This document shows, one piece after another, positions 38,901-46,176 of a stretch of DNA of 64,000 nt (positions are counted from its first letter, which is position 1; each line of letters starts with the position of its first letter). Below the pieces are notes generated by a model, which had not been told where the DNA came from, ran no database searches, and worked only from the letters and a program-made list of their open reading frames with translations. The DNA is taken from NCBI RefSeq assembly GCF_015767245.1, contig NZ_JADOTV010000002.1:124001-188000 (forward strand), read 5' to 3'. Both the position numbers and the translations under genes were made by a program. Origin of the DNA: Aureivirga sp. CE67 (GTDB lineage: Bacteria > Bacteroidota > Bacteroidia > Flavobacteriales > Flavobacteriaceae).

Positions 38901-39671
38901 TTATCTATTCAAAATGGATTTTTCAATAGCATCCCAAAGTTGGATTCTTTTTTGAAGTGCAATAATACTTGCTTCTTTTACTTCTTGCCATTTTGTTGCA
39001 TCCTCAATACAAAGTTCTGAAATCATTTGAAGTGACATTGGTCCATGCTCATCACCATCTAACTCTATATGACGTTCTAAATAATAAATTAGTTTTTCGA
39101 TCGAAATATTTGTTTCTGAACCAATATTTTTTACAATTTCTGTAAACATATCTGGAATTAAATCTTCTCTTCCGAAAGTGAAAACAGCAGCAATTACATG
39201 AGATTTTTGAGATTTAATTGTGTCAAAAGTAAAGTCTAAAAAATCTAAAACTGTTGAATCTAAATTTACAGATGTTGCTGCTTCTGTATAAGTTGCTCCA
39301 TTTTGAATTTCTTTTACGAATTGAACAATAGAAGCAGTACTAGCTTTGATCTCCAACATTGCGTCCAAATACATTTCATAATGACTCACAGGGTTTTTAT
39401 CCGAATCTACATCTGTTTCTTCACCAAGAACGATTTCGTTGATAAAACGTCTTGTAATTGGATTTCCTTTTGGTGTCCAAGGAATTGTTGTACAAGTAAG
39501 CAGGTTTTGAAGCGATTTTAAAAGAGACATAAAATCCCAAACTGCATACACATGATACTCCATAAAAGTTTGTACATCTTCAATCGTTTTGATGTTTTGA
39601 TATAGACTATGTTCAATAAGTTGTTTTCTATATGGAGCTAATTCCTTTTCTAAATCTTCTAAATAATTCAT
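38901..39671 (-). CDS. DUF3050 family, haem-oxygenase-like fold protein
   Basis: 256 residues from the ATG at 39671; the frame extends two codons further to a TTG that is unlikely to be used. It matches DUF3050: YRKQLIEHSLYQNI, FMEYHVYAVWDFMSLLKSLQ, RRFINEIVLGEETD, HYEMYLDAM, and the C-terminal RHIELDGDEHG. The haem-oxygenase-like all-helical fold and spaced E/H/D residues are compatible with a metal-binding (diiron-type) oxidase, but I cannot show ligands and no activity is established. Transcribed alone. The promoter is a good -33/-7 pair inside a perfect inverted repeat, so it may be under specific control. Confidence 0.82.
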   Translation of the reverse strand: MNYLEDLEKELAPYRKQLIEHSLYQNIKTIEDVQTFMEYHVYAVWDFMSLLKSLQNLLTCTTIPWTPKGNPITRRFINEIVLGEETDVDSDKNPVSHYEMYLDAMLEIKASTASIVQFVKEIQNGATYTEAATSVNLDSTVLDFLDFTFDTIKSQKSHVIAAVFTFGREDLIPDMFTEIVKNIGSETNISIEKLIYYLERHIELDGDEHGPMSLQMISELCIEDATKWQEVKEASIIALQKRIQLWDAIEKSILNR

Positions 39672-39684
39672 TTGCAAAAAAAAA

Positions 39685-39734
39685 TGGTTTGAATAATCGG
39701 ATGCAAAATTAATTACAAACCATTATTCAAACCA
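39685..39734 (-). promoter_or_regulatory. Promoter of the DUF3050 gene with flanking 13-bp inverted repeat
   Basis: On the minus strand, TTTG (39728-39731) and TAATTTTG (39704-39711) are 16 bp apart and fit the Bacteroidota -33/-7 pattern. Perfect inverted repeats TGGTTTGAATAAT (39685-39697) and ATTATTCAAACCA (39722-39734) enclose the -7 element. One arm includes the -33 box and the other lies near the transcript start, as expected for a dimeric regulator site. Confidence 0.6.
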
Positions 39735-39788
39735 AATTATAGTATTAAGAATTTTGCGTAAACTACGCTATTCTTATTTTATTCTTTT

Positions 39789-41687
39789 TTAATATGCTCT
39801 TTCGTTATTTCCTTCGTAATAATTGATGAAAGCATCATTTACTACTCTATGTCCTCCATTTGTTGGATAATCTCCTGTGAAATACCAATCTCCTGTATGT
39901 TCTGGACAAGCTTTGTGTAAGTTCTCAACCGTTTGGAAAATTACAGAAATTTCTGCATTGATATTTTCAGTTTTCAACATTTCAGCAATTTTATCTGAAA
40001 TTTGTTGGTCTGAGAATGGAGCATAAATTTCTTTTACATAGTTTACAATCTCAATATCCGCTTTTCCTTTTTGCGCTTTTGATTTTTTGTAAACTTCATC
40101 AATAATTCCTTCTTTATTTGTTTCTTTTAAAAGCTCAATTGCAGCTTTAAAGGCGATGAAATCTCCTAATTTTGCCATATCGATTCCATAACAATCTGGA
40201 TAACGAATTTGCGGAGCAGAAGAAACAATTACAATTTTCTTAGGATTTAATCGATCTAAAATCTTAACGATACTTTTCTTTAAAGTCGTTCCACGAACAA
40301 TACTATCATCAATGATTACAAGATTGTCATTTTCTTTTACAACACCGTAAGTCACATCATAAACGTGTGCAACCAAATCATCACGACTGCTATCATCAGA
40401 AATAAAAGTTCTAAGTTTTGCATCTTTAATGGCAATTTTCTCAACTCTTGGTCTTTCTGATAAGATTTCTGTTACTTTTTCTGCTGAAAGAGATCTTTTT
40501 CCGTCTAAAATTGTGTTTAATTTTTGTTGGTTTAAGAAATCTTCTGCAGCTTCACGCATACCATAGAATGAAGTTTCTGCCGTATTTGGAATGTAAGAGA
40601 AAACAGTGTTTGAAATATTATGATCAATATGTTCTAAAACTTGTGGGAAAACATATTTACCAAGATTTTTTCTTTCTTCATAAATAGAAGCATCACTTCC
40701 TCTTGAGAAATAAATTCTCTCGAATGAACAAGATTTCTTTGGTAATTGTTCTTTTACTGGTTTCATCGAACAATCTCCATCTTTTTTGATGATTAAAGCA
40801 TGTCCTCTTTCAATTTCTTTAATAGACTCTAAAGGAACATTAAATACTGTTTGAATTACAGGTCTTTCTGAAGCAACTACAATTACTTCATCATCTTGAT
40901 AGAAAAATGCTGGACGAATTCCTGCTGGATCTCTTAAAACAAAAGCATCTCCATGACCTAAAAGTCCTGCCATTGCATAACCTCCATCCCAGTTTCTTGA
41001 TGCTCTGTGAAGAATTCTTTGAATATCCATGTCTTCTCCAATTTTTGCAGAAGCCTCTTTTTTAGATAAACCTTCTTCTTTACATTTTTGATAAATGTGT
41101 GCAGCTTCATCATCTAAGAAATGACCGATTTTCTCCATTACAGTAACCGTATCTGTACTTTCTTTTGGATGTTGTCCTAGCTCAATTAATTCTTGCATTA
41201 ACTGTCTAGAATTTGTCATATTGAAGTTTCCTGCAACAATTAAATTTTTGTGTCTCCAGTTACTCTGACGTAAAAACGGGTGTACACTCTCGATACTATT
41301 TCTTCCGAAAGTTCCATAACGAACGTGCCCTAAGAATAAATTTCCGATGTAAGGCATATTTTCTTCTTGCCATTTTACATCATCCATTTTATCTGGATTT
41401 TCTTTAAAAATCGTATTGATTCTTTCGTTGATTTGAGAAAAAATATCCTGAATTGGTTGTGATTTGTTCGAACGCTTTCTACTGATAAATCTAGTTCCAG
41501 GCTCCACGTTGAACTTAATACTTGCTAAACCTGCACCATCTTGACCACGATTGTGCTGTTTTTCCATTAACAAATACATTTTGTTTACTCCATAAAATGC
41601 AGAACCATATTTCTTTTTATAATACTCTAATGGCTTCAAAAGGCGAACCATTGCAATTCCACATTCATGTTTTAAAGCATCACTCAT
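39789..41687 (-). CDS. purF: Amidophosphoribosyltransferase (glutamine PRPP amidotransferase)
   Basis: Catalyses the first step of purine synthesis (PRPP + Gln to phosphoribosylamine). The 632 residues are longer than the ~470-505 of E. coli or Bacillus PurF and match the long Bacteroidota form. The N-terminal Ntn glutaminase domain has its nucleophile at C9 (KHECGIAMV) behind an 8-residue leader, so a cleaved propeptide like that of Bacillus PurF is plausible. RGQDGAGLAS and LFLGHVRYGTFG lie in the glutaminase domain. The PRPP-binding loop is VIIDDSIVRGTT near 457-468. A C-terminal CPEHTGDWYFTGDYPTNGG segment is characteristic of the long form. It lies downstream of the PfkB gene but is separated from it by a terminator. 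Confidence 0.93.
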   Translation of the reverse strand: MSDALKHECGIAMVRLLKPLEYYKKKYGSAFYGVNKMYLLMEKQHNRGQDGAGLASIKFNVEPGTRFISRKRSNKSQPIQDIFSQINERINTIFKENPDKMDDVKWQEENMPYIGNLFLGHVRYGTFGRNSIESVHPFLRQSNWRHKNLIVAGNFNMTNSRQLMQELIELGQHPKESTDTVTVMEKIGHFLDDEAAHIYQKCKEEGLSKKEASAKIGEDMDIQRILHRASRNWDGGYAMAGLLGHGDAFVLRDPAGIRPAFFYQDDEVIVVASERPVIQTVFNVPLESIKEIERGHALIIKKDGDCSMKPVKEQLPKKSCSFERIYFSRGSDASIYEERKNLGKYVFPQVLEHIDHNISNTVFSYIPNTAETSFYGMREAAEDFLNQQKLNTILDGKRSLSAEKVTEILSERPRVEKIAIKDAKLRTFISDDSSRDDLVAHVYDVTYGVVKENDNLVIIDDSIVRGTTLKKSIVKILDRLNPKKIVIVSSAPQIRYPDCYGIDMAKLGDFIAFKAAIELLKETNKEGIIDEVYKKSKAQKGKADIEIVNYVKEIYAPFSDQQISDKIAEMLKTENINAEISVIFQTVENLHKACPEHTGDWYFTGDYPTNGGHRVVNDAFINYYEGNNERAY

Positions 41688-41746
41688 TTTTAGAAAATTA
41701 TTTTAGTTGTGTGTTGTTGTGTTTTATTTTCGTGGTAAAAATAAAA

Positions 41747-41773
41747 AAATCCGTATCAAAACGATACGGATTT
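41747..41773 (-). terminator. Terminator between the PfkB-family gene and purF
   Basis: AAATCCGTATC and GATACGGATTT form a perfect 11-bp stem around AAAAC. A T-rich tract follows on the minus strand. Confidence 0.88.
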
Positions 41774-41798
41774 CTATAATATAAATTTATGAACCAAA

Positions 41799-42728
41799 TT
41801 AAGAGTTTAATTCGATATCAAATTGTGTTAATTCTTTAAACTGAACTAATCTGTTTTGAACTTCTTCAGCAGTTAAGTTTTCCATTCTTTCTGTTCCAAA
41901 TTTCTCTACACAGAAAGATGCTAAGTTTGATCCTGCGATTACAGCTCTCTTCATGTTTTCGAAAGAAATATCTTCAGATTTTGCAATGTATCCGATAAAT
42001 CCTCCTGCGAAAGTATCTCCAGCTCCTGTTGGATCAAATACTTCCTCTAATGGTAAAGCTGGTGCAAAGAATACATGCTCTTCATTGAATAATAAAGCTC
42101 CGTGCTCTCCTTTTTTGATCACCACATATTTAGGTCCCATTTCGTAGATTTTCTTAGCAGCTCTCACTAAAGAGTACTCTCCAGTTAATTGTCTTGCTTC
42201 TTCGTCATTAATTGTAATAACATCTACTCTTTTGATAACGTTTAATAAATCTTCTAAAGCATTATCCATCCAGAAGTTCATCGTGTCTAAAACCACTAAT
42301 TTTGGCTTCGTTTCCATTTGATCTAAAACAGAAGACTGTACTAATGGGTGTAAGTTTCCTAACATTACGAACTCAGCATTTTTGTACTCGTCGCTTACTT
42401 TAGGATTGAAATCAGCAAGAACATTTAATTCTGTAGCTAATGTAGTACGAGAATTCAAATCGTTGTGGTATTCTCCACTCCAGAAGAAAGTTTTTCCTTC
42501 TTTTACGATTTCTACTGCATCTGTATTTACATTTTTATCGTTCAGCATTTTTAAATATTCTTCAGGGAAATCTCCTCCTACTACAGAAACGATTCCTGAA
42601 TCAATTCCAAAATTTGAAGCAGATAATCCGATATACGTACCTGCACCACCTAATATTTTATCTGTTTCACCGAAAGGAGTCTTGATTGCATCAAAAGCTA
42701 CAGTCCCCACAATAAGTAATTTACTCAT
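41799..42728 (-). CDS. PfkB/ribokinase-family sugar or nucleoside kinase
   Basis: 309 residues. The N-terminal substrate region has LLIVGTVAFDAIKTPFG and KILGGAGTYIGLSASNFG, and the family's C-terminal signature is DPTGAGDTFAGGFIGYIA, with the catalytic Asp in the GAGD motif near residue 250. It phosphorylates a sugar, nucleoside or similar alcohol with ATP. Position next to purF and conservation in Bacteroidota suggest a nucleoside-related substrate (adenosine kinase-like proteins are in this family), but the sequence does not decide it. Cytosolic. Divergent from sufE; the 133-bp gap holds a short inverted repeat at 42772-42788. Confidence 0.88.
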   Translation of the reverse strand: MSKLLIVGTVAFDAIKTPFGETDKILGGAGTYIGLSASNFGIDSGIVSVVGGDFPEEYLKMLNDKNVNTDAVEIVKEGKTFFWSGEYHNDLNSRTTLATELNVLADFNPKVSDEYKNAEFVMLGNLHPLVQSSVLDQMETKPKLVVLDTMNFWMDNALEDLLNVIKRVDVITINDEEARQLTGEYSLVRAAKKIYEMGPKYVVIKKGEHGALLFNEEHVFFAPALPLEEVFDPTGAGDTFAGGFIGYIAKSEDISFENMKRAVIAGSNLASFCVEKFGTERMENLTAEEVQNRLVQFKELTQFDIELNS

Positions 42729-42771
42729 ATTCTATTTCTTCATTAAATTAATTGCTTACAGGAAGTTATGA

Positions 42772-42788
42772 ATACTTTTTGAAAGTAT
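42772..42788. promoter_or_regulatory. Inverted repeat in the divergent PfkB-sufE promoter region
   Basis: ATACTTT and AAAGTAT, perfect 7-bp arms with a TTG spacer, about 45 bp from the PfkB start and 48 bp from the sufE -7 element. Could be a regulator site; could be chance in AT-rich DNA. Confidence 0.35.
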
Positions 42789-42835
42789 GCGAAAAATTCC
42801 TGAACTTTAATTGTGGTTAAATAGTTGAATGTATT

Positions 42836-42843
42836 TAACTTTG
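42836..42843 (+). promoter_or_regulatory. -7 promoter element (TAACTTTG) of sufE
   Basis: Exact TAnnTTTG, 18 bp before the sufE ATG, with a TTG about 22 bp upstream at 42811-42813. Confidence 0.65.
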
Positions 42844-42861
42844 CAAAAATAAGTTTAAAAA

Positions 42862-43281
42862 ATGACTATCAAAGAAATACAAGAAGAAATTATTGATGAG
42901 TTTTCTATGTTTGAAGATTGGATGGAAAGATATGAATATCTGATTGACCTTGGAAAATCTCTTCCGATAATTGATGACCAGTATAAAGTTGACGAGAACT
43001 TAATCAAAGGTTGCCAATCTCAGGTTTGGCTTCATTCTGAATTAGAGGACGGAATTGTGAAATATACTGCTGATAGTGATGCAATCCTTACAAAAGGAAT
43101 TATTGCTTTATTATTACAAGTATTTAGCAATCAAGAACCGAAAGCTATTTTGGAAGCAGATACTAATTTTATTGATGAAATTGGATTGAAAGAGCATCTT
43201 TCTCCTACAAGAGCAAACGGATTGGTATCGATGATTAAACAAATCAAGTTGTATGCGATTGCATTACAAACGAAAGCTTAA
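42862..43281 (+). CDS. sufE: Cysteine desulfuration protein SufE
   Basis: 139 residues. Accepts sulfur from the cysteine desulfurase SufS for Fe-S cluster assembly. The sulfur-acceptor cysteine lies in the conserved GCQSQVW motif (about residue 51). Length equals E. coli SufE (138). First gene of a sufE-sufT-DUF2480 unit with 19-bp and 3-bp gaps. In Flavobacteria this trio usually accompanies sufBCDS, which is not in this window. Confidence 0.95.
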   Translation: MTIKEIQEEIIDEFSMFEDWMERYEYLIDLGKSLPIIDDQYKVDENLIKGCQSQVWLHSELEDGIVKYTADSDAILTKGIIALLLQVFSNQEPKAILEADTNFIDEIGLKEHLSPTRANGLVSMIKQIKLYAIALQTKA

Positions 43282-43300
43282 TTTTTAAATTAAAGGAAAA

Positions 43301-43621
43301 ATGAACGAAGCAGAAGTACAAGAAATAGGAGATAAAATTGTAGGTGTTTTAAAAACAATCTACGATCCAGAAATTCCTGTAGATATCTACGAGTTAGGAT
43401 TAATCTACGACGTTATGGTAAGCGAAGATAATGATGTGAAAATTTTAATGACTCTAACTTCTCCAAACTGTCCAGTTGCGGAAACACTTCCTGTAGAAGT
43501 GGAAGAAAAAGTGAAAACTTTAGAAGAAGTAGACAACTGTGAGGTTGAAATTACTTTTGATCCGACTTGGACTCAGGATATGATGAGTGAAGAAGCGAAG
43601 TTAGAATTAGGTTTTCTATAA
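43301..43621 (+). CDS. sufT: SufT-like MIP18/DUF59 family Fe-S assembly protein
   Basis: 106 residues covering one DUF59 domain: VLKTIYDPEIPVDIYELGLIYDV, then MTLTSPNCPVAETLPVEVE with the family's reactive Cys (about residue 57), and VEITFDPTWTQDMMSEEAK at the end. Relatives help mature Fe-S proteins. It lacks any P-loop ATPase domain, so it is SufT-like rather than ApbC/Mrp. It sits 19 bp after sufE and 3 bp before the DUF2480 gene. Confidence 0.92.
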   Translation: MNEAEVQEIGDKIVGVLKTIYDPEIPVDIYELGLIYDVMVSEDNDVKILMTLTSPNCPVAETLPVEVEEKVKTLEEVDNCEVEITFDPTWTQDMMSEEAKLELGFL

Positions 43622-43624
43622 AAA

Positions 43625-44134
43625 ATGGCAGAAGAAATCGTAAATAGAGTTGCTAAAAGTCCTTTAGTAACTATTTATCTGGAAGATTATTTCCCAACGA
43701 ATCCAAGAATGGAAATTGACATTAAGGATTGGCTTTTTGAAGGAATAATTTTGAAAGAGAAAGATTTTAGAGCGTATTTGGAAGAACATAATTGGGAACA
43801 ATACCAAGATGCTTTTGTTTCGATTTTTTGTTCAGAAGATGCGATTATTCCAACTTGGGCTTACATGTTGGTTGCCACAAAAGTTACTCCTTTTGCTAAA
43901 AAAATAATGAAAGGAAGTAAAGAAGAATTAGAAAACATCGTTTTTCAAGAGATTATAAACAACTTGGATTATTCGGAGTTTGAAGGAAAACCTGTAATTG
44001 TAAAAGGTTGTACTTCGAAACCAATTCCTGAGAATGTTTATGTACATCTGATTGAAAAATTACAACCAGTAGCAAAATCTATCATGTTTGGTGAAGCTTG
44101 CTCGACGGTACCATTATTTAAGAAGAAAAAATAA
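43625..44134 (+). CDS. DUF2480 family protein
   Basis: 169-residue cytosolic protein of a Bacteroidota-restricted family. Recognisable stretches: EIVNRVAKSPLVTIYLEDY, FLREYLEEHNW-like FRAYLEEHNWEQYQ, DAIIPTWAYMLVATKV, and KPVIVKGCTSKPIPENVY. Function is not established. Tight linkage to sufE and sufT suggests a role in Fe-S cluster assembly (context only). A conserved-looking Cys in VKGCTSK and another in GEACSTVPLF near the C-terminus could be relevant. Followed by a terminator. Confidence 0.85.
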   Translation: MAEEIVNRVAKSPLVTIYLEDYFPTNPRMEIDIKDWLFEGIILKEKDFRAYLEEHNWEQYQDAFVSIFCSEDAIIPTWAYMLVATKVTPFAKKIMKGSKEELENIVFQEIINNLDYSEFEGKPVIVKGCTSKPIPENVYVHLIEKLQPVAKSIMFGEACSTVPLFKKKK

Positions 44135-44142
44135 TCTTTTAT

Positions 44143-44177
44143 AAAACATCACAATTTGATTATTGTGATGTTTTTTT
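44143..44177 (+). terminator. Terminator of the sufE operon
   Basis: AAAACATCACAAT and ATTGTGATGTTTT form a perfect 13-bp stem around TTGATT, then more T. Confidence 0.92.
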
Positions 44178-44279
44178 CAGTTTTTAATTGCTATTAAATT
44201 TTAAAATTGTAGACTAAAAAAACTAAATTTCCTCATTAGAACCCCAAATTAGAGGGAACTTTCATTGTTATTTATTATT

Positions 44280-44410
44280 GGCTTAGGGATTGTAGCGGCA
44301 TCCTTTTTTGCCTTTCTTCATTCTGTTGATTTGGCAAAAAAGATATAGCGGAAAGCCCGACCCGATTCCTGAGTTTTTTGAAACGAAGGAGGGAGGGGAA
44401 GCTCCAAAAT
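44280..44410 (+). repeat. Dispersed intergenic repeat, copy 2
   Basis: Carries GCTTAGGGATTGTAGCGGC, then TTTGGCAAAAAAGATATAGC, GGAAAGCCCGACCCG and GAGGGAGGGGAAGC. Same block order and orientation as copy 1 (2153-2275). It occupies most of the 322-bp gap before the DUF3078 gene. Confidence 0.8.
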
Positions 44411-44456
44411 GAAAAATACTTTAGAATCAATATATAATTATTAAATCAAACACATT

Positions 44457-45302
44457 ATGACAAAAAAATTACTTTTACTTTTCGTTTTAGTTTGTGGTAT
44501 TTCGATGAATGCACAGACTGAAAAGGACTCAATTCCATCGAATTGGAATAATTCTGGAACTTTTAGTTTTCTTTTAAATCAATCTTCTTATTCGAACTGG
44601 GTTGCTGGGGGAGATAATAATCTTGGTGGAAATGTAATGGTGAATTATAATTTCAACTACGAAAAAGACAAATGGACTTGGAATAGTAGAGTGAATGCTG
44701 CTTATGGTTTGTCTAAGAATGCAGATGAAGCAACGAAAAAAACGGATGATAAAATTGAGATTAATTCTGTTTTGGGGTATAAAGCAGGAGGAAATTGGAG
44801 CTATTCTTTTTTGGTGAATGCTAAAACACAATTTACAGCTGGATATGAAGATTATAATGCAGATCCGAGAGTGAAAATTTCAGATTTCCTTTCTCCTGGT
44901 TACTTTAGTTTTGGTCCTGGTATGTTGTGGAAAAAATCAGATAATTTATACTTAAACTTATCGCCAGTTACTTCGCGTCTTACGGTGGTAAATGATGAGC
45001 AATCTGGTAAATTTGGAACGGAAGAAGGAAAAACTACTTTTTATCAACTGGGTTTCAATGCAAATTTATATTACAAGTTTACCATCATGAAAAATATTAC
45101 GGCTGAAAATAATTTAGTTCTGTATTCTGATTATTTGGAAGAGCCTAAAAATGTGATTTTAAATTACGAATTAAACCTAGTGATGAAAATTAATAAATAT
45201 CTTTCTACAAATGTAAATGTTCAGGTGATTGCAGATGATAATGCTACATCAAAAGTGCAATCTAAGGAAGTATTTGGATTGGGAGTGAATGTTGCTTTAT
45301 AG
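44457..45302 (+). CDS. DUF3078 family outer-membrane-like protein
   Basis: 281 residues with a signal peptide (about 1-20, ending MNAQ), then a Bacteroidota DUF3078 pattern: FSFLLNQSSYSNWVAGGDNNLGGN and NAAYGLSKNADEATKKTDDKIE. Regularly alternating strands (YSFLVNAKTQFTAGY, NLYLNLSPVTSRLTVV, FNANLYYKFTIM) and the final FGLGVNVAL suggest a small outer-membrane beta-barrel. Function unknown. It often follows suf-linked genes in this family, but here a terminator and repeat copy 2 separate it from the sufE operon, so it is its own unit. Confidence 0.85.
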   Translation: MTKKLLLLFVLVCGISMNAQTEKDSIPSNWNNSGTFSFLLNQSSYSNWVAGGDNNLGGNVMVNYNFNYEKDKWTWNSRVNAAYGLSKNADEATKKTDDKIEINSVLGYKAGGNWSYSFLVNAKTQFTAGYEDYNADPRVKISDFLSPGYFSFGPGMLWKKSDNLYLNLSPVTSRLTVVNDEQSGKFGTEEGKTTFYQLGFNANLYYKFTIMKNITAENNLVLYSDYLEEPKNVILNYELNLVMKINKYLSTNVNVQVIADDNATSKVQSKEVFGLGVNVAL

Positions 45303-45321
45303 GCAAATAATAATACAAATG

Positions 45322-45353
45322 AAAAAGCTATTTCAAATTTGAAATAGCTTTTT
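45322..45353. terminator. Bidirectional terminator between DUF3078 and TerB-like genes
   Basis: A perfect 32-bp palindrome: AAAAAGCTATTTCAAA and its reverse complement, T-tracts on both strands. Confidence 0.93.
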
Positions 45354-45359
45354 GTTTTT

Positions 45360-45785
45360 TTAGATATCTTTCAAAGCTTTCTTGAAGTTGTCAAGATTTG
45401 CAATGTTGATAAAAAACTGAATCGCAGCATCTGCAATTTTTTCAGATTTTTCAACAGGGAAACCAAGTCCAACAGTGATTTTGTTTAAAAAAGCTTTCTC
45501 TTCCTCTGTTACAACTCTGTCTAAGAAAATCATATGAGTCAGATTATATAATCTCTCCAAACGATCATCCTGGCTAATTGGTGGTTCAATCGGGAAACTA
45601 TCCGGATCCTCAAAAATTGCTAAATATTCATCGTTACTTAGACCTAATTTCTTAGACAATCCTTTTAATATTTCTATTTCACCATCGTTCATCGGGTGAT
45701 TCAGTTTTGCCAATTTTACAATATTAGCAAAATGTCCTATTTTTCTTTTGTGTGAGCCGTTTTCGTATAAATTTAAAAATGACAT
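45360..45785 (-). CDS. TerB-like (tellurite-resistance-type) helical protein
   Basis: 141 residues from the ATG at 45785 (MSFLNLYENGSHKRK). A longer frame begins at a TTG within the promoter -7 element, so I reject it. An all-helical protein with two repeats like the TerB fold: FANIVKLAKLNHPMNDGEIEILKGLSKKLGLS and LYNLTHMIFLDRVVTEEEKAFLNKITVGLGF. The spaced acidic residues (DGE, DRVVTEEE) match the metal-binding positions of TerB-like domains. Function is not known and no other ter genes are near, so tellurite resistance should not be assumed. Confidence 0.75.
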   Translation of the reverse strand: MSFLNLYENGSHKRKIGHFANIVKLAKLNHPMNDGEIEILKGLSKKLGLSNDEYLAIFEDPDSFPIEPPISQDDRLERLYNLTHMIFLDRVVTEEEKAFLNKITVGLGFPVEKSEKIADAAIQFFINIANLDNFKKALKDI

Positions 45786-45806
45786 AGTAGTTTTTTTAGT
45801 TATTAA

Positions 45807-45814
45807 CAAATATA
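45807..45814 (-). promoter_or_regulatory. -7 promoter element (TATATTTG) of the TerB-like gene
   Basis: Exact TAnnTTTG on the minus strand, 21 bp from the chosen ATG and overlapping the alternative TTG start, which it excludes. Confidence 0.65.
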
Positions 45815-45918
45815 AATAATTATACTATCAAAGCCTAGAAAAAATTAACGCTCTACATTAATATTTTATCAAAAAATGATAAAAGTTATTTAAAAATAAT
45901 AATTAAGACTTTTTTCAT

Positions 45919-46080
45919 TCGGGTGCTCCCTTTTTTATAAAAAAGGTCGGGCTTTCCATTCCAAGTTTTTCATTTCAAAAAATGAATTTCTAAGCAATAC
46001 GTGGGCTTCTAAGGTCGCCTCCGTTTACTAAGAAATTCTAATTTTGAAAAAGAAAAAGCTTTCCATTTCAATTCCTAGCA
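45919..46080 (-). repeat. Dispersed intergenic repeat, copy 4 (inverted)
   Basis: On the minus strand: TAGGAATTGAAATGGAAAGC, ACGGAGGCGACC, AGAAGCCCACG and GGAATGGAAAGCCCGACC. Same block order as copy 3. Its edge lies about 20 bp from the inverted repeat preceding the Rieske operon. Confidence 0.75.
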
Positions 46081-46100
46081 CAAAAAAACACTTTCAAAAA

Positions 46101-46148
46101 AATCTAAATCATTGATAATTAGATTATTAATATTTTTTTGTATCTTTC
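46101..46148 (+). promoter_or_regulatory. Candidate promoter and operator of the Rieske operon
   Basis: AATCTAA (46101-46107) and TTAGATT (46119-46125) are perfect 7-bp inverted arms 11 bp apart. TATCTTTC at 46141-46148 is one base from the TAnnTTTG -7 consensus and 28 bp before the first ATG. The dyad would cover the -33 region, where a regulator could act. No regulator gene is adjacent. Confidence 0.45.
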
Positions 46149-46176
46149 TTAGTAACAACCTGAAACACATGTTATT

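Noticed and set aside
45360-45785. Tellurite resistance determinant
   Set aside because: Only the TerB-like fold is present and no terZACDE genes are near; the fold is common in unrelated proteins.
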